NCBI GenBank assembly: GCA_031283505.1
Contig: JAITBO010000091.1
Location: 1 to 14,435 of the forward strand
Reading direction: 5' to 3'
DNA length: 14,435 bases
DNA from: Treponema sp.
GTDB taxonomy: Bacteria > Spirochaetota > Spirochaetia > Treponematales > Breznakiellaceae
Shown here piece after piece: positions 13,601-14,435 of this stretch (position 1 is the first letter of the stretch; each line of letters begins with the position of its first letter). The notes beneath the pieces are model-generated. The model was not told where the DNA came from and made no database searches. It was given only the letters and a program-made list of their open reading frames with translations. Position numbers and translations under genes: made by a program.

Positions 13601-14435
13601 TCACTTTAAGATAACCTCCGTCCGTCCGAAGCCGCCCAGTTCGGGGCGCGAAAAAAAGTAATCGGCAACCTGGGGAGCGCCCCTCAGATAGTCGTGCACG
13701 CCCTTTTGAAGTATGCCGTCCCCCTTGCCGTGAATCACGGAGAACTCCCCCATGCCGCCGAGAACCGCCGCATCGATCTGGCGGCGGAGGCTCTCCAGGG
13801 CTTCCTCAAGGCGCATACCCAGGATGTTTAACTCGAATTGAGGCCGGGGCCTCGCGGCGAGATCTGCCGCGGCTATCACCGGTTTCCGCTCCCCTTCCGA
13901 GGGCGCAAGGGGGATAAGATCCTTCTCGTCCACTTTCATCCTCAGGGAGCCTATCTCTACCAGCCAGGAGCCTTTCTTATCCTGCCTGAGAACCCGCGCG
14001 CGGCGCTTAAACTCGCCGGCCAGCGCCTCAATCCCCGGCTCTATGGTTTGAGGGATACGTCCTCCGGGCGCCTTGTCCCGGCCGCCGGCTTCAGGTGTTC
14101 CGGCGGAATCATACGCATCTTCGATACGGCATCTTTCAAGGGCAAGCTGCCGCCCCGCCTCTTCCACCAAGGTTTCCTCGGCCTCCGTCCGTTCCTCAAG
14201 GCCCTTGAGAAATTCCTTAACTTTGAGCGTCTTGTCCCTGGTAAGCTCCCCTTCCCTCACCTCGCGTACCAGATTCTCCAGTGTCTTGCGGCTTTCATCC
14301 AGCAAACGGCGGAGACGTCCCGCTTCCCCCGCCCTGATTTCAAGCTCTTTCTGTTTAAGCCTCAGTTCCCGCAGGTCCGCGCCGCGGCGATCCTCACGAA
14401 GCCTCAGTTCCTCGGCCTTCTGCATGGCGCCGGCC
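13601..14435 (-). CDS. mutS2: MutS2 C-terminal part (KOW-like and Smr domains), partial
   Basis: The reading frame is open to the right edge (AGA precedes the internal Met at 14425), so only the C-terminal roughly 278 residues are seen and the MutS ATPase core is outside. Visible parts, numbered from the internal Met, are a long Glu/Arg-rich coiled coil (about 1-100, the clamp/linker of MutS2), a charged low-complexity linker, a small beta domain (about 140-172, ARVLRQDKKGSWLVEIGSL) and the C-terminal Smr domain (about 197-274). The Smr domain has the hallmarks ELNILGMRLEEAL and FSVIHGKGDGILQKGVHDYL; the HGKGDG loop belongs to the nuclease or nucleic-acid-binding site. MutS2 suppresses recombination and, in firmicutes (RqcU), splits collided ribosomes. 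The TGA stop lies 12 bp from the right target duplication of the MITE-like element, so that insertion changed its 3' untranslated region but not the protein. Confidence 0.95.
   Translation of the reverse strand, partial: AGAMQKAEELRLREDRRGADLRELRLKQKELEIRAGEAGRLRRLLDESRKTLENLVREVREGELTRDKTLKVKEFLKGLEERTEAEETLVEEAGRQLALERCRIEDAYDSAGTPEAGGRDKAPGGRIPQTIEPGIEALAGEFKRRARVLRQDKKGSWLVEIGSLRMKVDEKDLIPLAPSEGERKPVIAAADLAARPRPQFELNILGMRLEEALESLRRQIDAAVLGGMGEFSVIHGKGDGILQKGVHDYLRGAPQVADYFFSRPELGGFGRTEVILK

Overview
The window looks like bacterial chromosome of moderate to high GC, dominated by minus-strand genes for uptake and sensing of sugars. Gene style and content (lipoprotein and periplasmic sugar-binding proteins, a ChvE/GguAB-type transporter, a YesM/YesN-type sensor pair, MutS2) suggest a host-associated or gut spirochaete of the Treponema group. 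That assignment is inference from general resemblance; no rRNA or other marker gene is present.

Layout. 1-420: a broken IS3-family transposase remnant running off the left edge. 452-1417: a plus-strand extended SDR (NAD-dependent epimerase/dehydratase) pseudogene with an in-frame amber codon and a damaged 5' end. 1481-1972: an unrecognised plus-strand gene followed by a strong intrinsic terminator (2006-2050). 2242-3243 (minus): a UroD/MtaA-family corrinoid-methyltransferase-like enzyme with a long hairpin just past its stop. 3298-3386: a long imperfect inverted repeat between this gene and the ABC permease. 3381-7500 (minus): a complete ABC sugar importer, chvE (binding protein), gguA (double ATPase) and gguB (permease). 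7639-12696 (minus): four tightly coupled genes, membrane-anchored binding protein, YesM-like histidine kinase, YesN/AraC-like response regulator and a XylF-like lipoprotein binding protein, joined by overlaps of 4, 16 and 4 nt. 12697-13600: a long non-coding stretch with a candidate promoter, a 21-bp tandem repeat array, small hairpins and a MITE-like element with 18-bp terminal inverted repeats and a 10-bp target duplication. 13601-14435 (minus): the C-terminal part of mutS2, running off the right edge.

How it fits together. The four-gene block resembles the three-component systems of clostridia (XylFII-LytS-YesN), in which an extracytoplasmic binding protein reports sugar to a histidine kinase and an AraC-type regulator switches on the adjacent sugar ABC transporter. 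The chvE promoter region supports this: it has a perfect TATAAT -10, almost no -35, and two directly repeated half-sites spaced exactly 21 bp just upstream, as expected for activation by an AraC-family protein. The unusual points are three different sugar-binding proteins in one locus, and a helically phased 21-bp repeat array upstream of the regulatory operon whose unit shares a (T/C)CAAA core with the chvE half-sites. It may be a tandem operator for the same regulator; this is a hypothesis.
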